Assembly (NCBI GenBank): GCA_937888895.1
Contig: CALASV010000061.1
Coordinates: 1 to 7,731 of the forward strand
Source of the DNA: an uncultured Clostridia bacterium
GTDB lineage: Bacteria; Bacillota; Clostridia; Lachnospirales; Lachnospiraceae
Direction: 5' to 3'
Length of the DNA stretch: 7,731 nucleotides
Within the stretch, counting starts at the first letter, position 1, and each line of letters starts with the position of its first letter. Made by a program: the position numbers and the translations under genes. This document shows, piece after piece, positions 6,691-7,731 of the stretch. The notes beneath the pieces were generated by a model, which made no database searches, had not been told where the DNA came from, and was given only the letters and a program-made list of their open reading frames with translations.

Positions 6691-7731
6691 ATGAAGTATA
6701 ATTATTCAGAAATTGTTCCTTATTTGCTTTATTGGTACGAGAGAAATGCTAGAATTTTAAGGTGGAGAGAAGAACCAAAGCCTTATTATGTATGGGTTTC
6801 TGAAATTATGTTGCAACAGACAAGAGTAGAAGCAGTGAAAGGATATTTTGACCGTTTTGTAGAGGCACTTCCAAATATAAAAGCACTTGCTAAGGCAGAG
6901 GAAGAAAAGTTGTTAAAGCTTTGGGAAGGGCTTGGTTATTACAATCGAGTAAGAAATATGCAAAAGGCTGCTCAAATTGTAATGCAAGAGCATGATGGTG
7001 AATTACCAGCAAATTATGAAGCATTAAAAAAACTACCCGGTATTGGCTCTTATACAGCAGGAGCAATTTCTTCGATTGCTTTTGGTATTGCTGAGCCTTC
7101 TGTAGATGGTAATGTACTTCGAGTATTAAAACGAATTGCAGGAAGTTTTGATGATATTACAAAGGAAAAAGTGAAAAAAGAGCTAGAAAATGATGTTCGA
7201 GAAATTATGCCAAAAGATAGACCGGGGGAATTTAATCAGTCATTGATGGAACTTGGAGCAACCGTTTGTTTATCTAATGGTAAACCATTATGTGACCAAT
7301 GCCCTGTTATGCATTTATGTCATGCGTTTCACGAAGGAACACAAATGCAAATTCCAGTAAAACCACCGAAAAAAGAGAGAAAGGTAGAAGAACGAACGGT
7401 ATTTGTTATAAAAAAAGAAGTAGAAGAAACGATAGAAATTGTACTTCATAAGCGTCCTAAAAAAGGATTGTTGTCAGGAATGTGGGAATTACCGAATGTA
7501 GAAGGACATTTATCAGAAAACCAAGTAAAAGAATTATTTCCAAAGGCAATCATACAACGGAAAGAAGATGGAAAACATATTTTTTCGCATATCGAATGGC
7601 GAATATGGTGTTATGAAATTAAATTAGTAAATGAGTTACTATTACCTATGAAATTAAAGGAAGATAGTAAAATATTTACAAAAAAAGAAATAGAAGAAGA
7701 AATTTCGATACCATCAGCATTTGATTGTTGT
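6691..7731 (+). CDS. mutY: MutY, adenine DNA glycosylase (3' end outside window)
   Basis: This frame is open to the right edge, giving 347 residues with no stop. MutY removes adenine opposite 8-oxoguanine in base-excision repair. The catalytic helix region WVSEIMLQQTRV (35-46) contains E38. The helix-hairpin-helix is LPGIGSYTAGA (115-125, with Y121). Next are VDGNVLRV (138-145, D139 and N141) and FNQSLMELGA (181-190). The [4Fe-4S] cysteines C193, C201, C204 and C210 are spaced X7-X2-X5, where the textbook spacing is X6-X2-X5. The C-terminal NUDIX-like domain that reads 8-oxoguanine spans about 235-345, with LLSGMWELPNVE (260-271) and the FSH loop F298-S299-H300. The ending IPSAFDCC suggests that few residues are missing. 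The N-terminal motif usually read as LPWR is LRWR (23-26). The ribosome-binding site is weak (GTGAG, 6682-6686). An in-frame GTG at 6682 is possible but less likely than this ATG. Confidence 0.95.
   Translation, partial: MKYNYSEIVPYLLYWYERNARILRWREEPKPYYVWVSEIMLQQTRVEAVKGYFDRFVEALPNIKALAKAEEEKLLKLWEGLGYYNRVRNMQKAAQIVMQEHDGELPANYEALKKLPGIGSYTAGAISSIAFGIAEPSVDGNVLRVLKRIAGSFDDITKEKVKKELENDVREIMPKDRPGEFNQSLMELGATVCLSNGKPLCDQCPVMHLCHAFHEGTQMQIPVKPPKKERKVEERTVFVIKKEVEETIEIVLHKRPKKGLLSGMWELPNVEGHLSENQVKELFPKAIIQRKEDGKHIFSHIEWRIWCYEIKLVNELLLPMKLKEDSKIFTKKEIEEEISIPSAFDCC

Noticed and set aside
7267..7320. MutY cysteine spacing X7 (not X6) as a broken iron-sulfur site
   Set aside because: All four cysteines are present, and I recall the one-residue-longer first spacing in other clostridial MutY proteins, so it is probably a normal variant.

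Overview
The window is AT-rich chromosomal DNA (roughly one third G+C by eye). Six genes run head to tail on the + strand: the 3' end of trpS, a HAD-family (Cof-type) phosphatase, sbcD, sbcC, a membrane-anchored GH25 lysozyme-like protein, and a MutY adenine glycosylase that runs off the right edge. Low G+C, purine-rich coding strands, strong Shine-Dalgarno sites, and protein features such as a C-X7-C-X2-C-X5-C cluster in MutY suggest a Clostridia-type Firmicute. Lachnospiraceae is my best guess, and it is an inference rather than a database result.

Layout. trpS ends at 346. The HAD gene starts 23 nt later, and sbcD follows 28 nt after that when the ATG at 1211 is used. sbcD and sbcC overlap by ATGA at 2344-2347, so they are translationally coupled. 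There are then two longer gaps, 112 nt before the GH25 gene and 41 nt before mutY. Each holds one copy of the same 21-bp sequence (18 of 21 identical), and the first copy is preceded by a bulged 13-14 bp hairpin. I see no convincing promoter or intrinsic terminator, so the genes may be partly co-transcribed.

Function. SbcD (Mre11-like nuclease) and SbcC (Rad50-like SMC ATPase with zinc hook) form a complex that processes hairpins and double-strand ends. MutY removes adenine mispaired with 8-oxoguanine. The window is therefore a small DNA-repair neighbourhood interrupted by a cell-wall hydrolase with a large uncharacterised extracellular region. TrpS and the HAD phosphatase are housekeeping neighbours with no obvious link to repair.

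I found no phage, CRISPR array, insertion sequence, RNA gene or new multi-gene defence system. The observations most worth following are the intergenic repeat pair, the unassigned extracellular part of the GH25 protein, and the unusually short SbcC.
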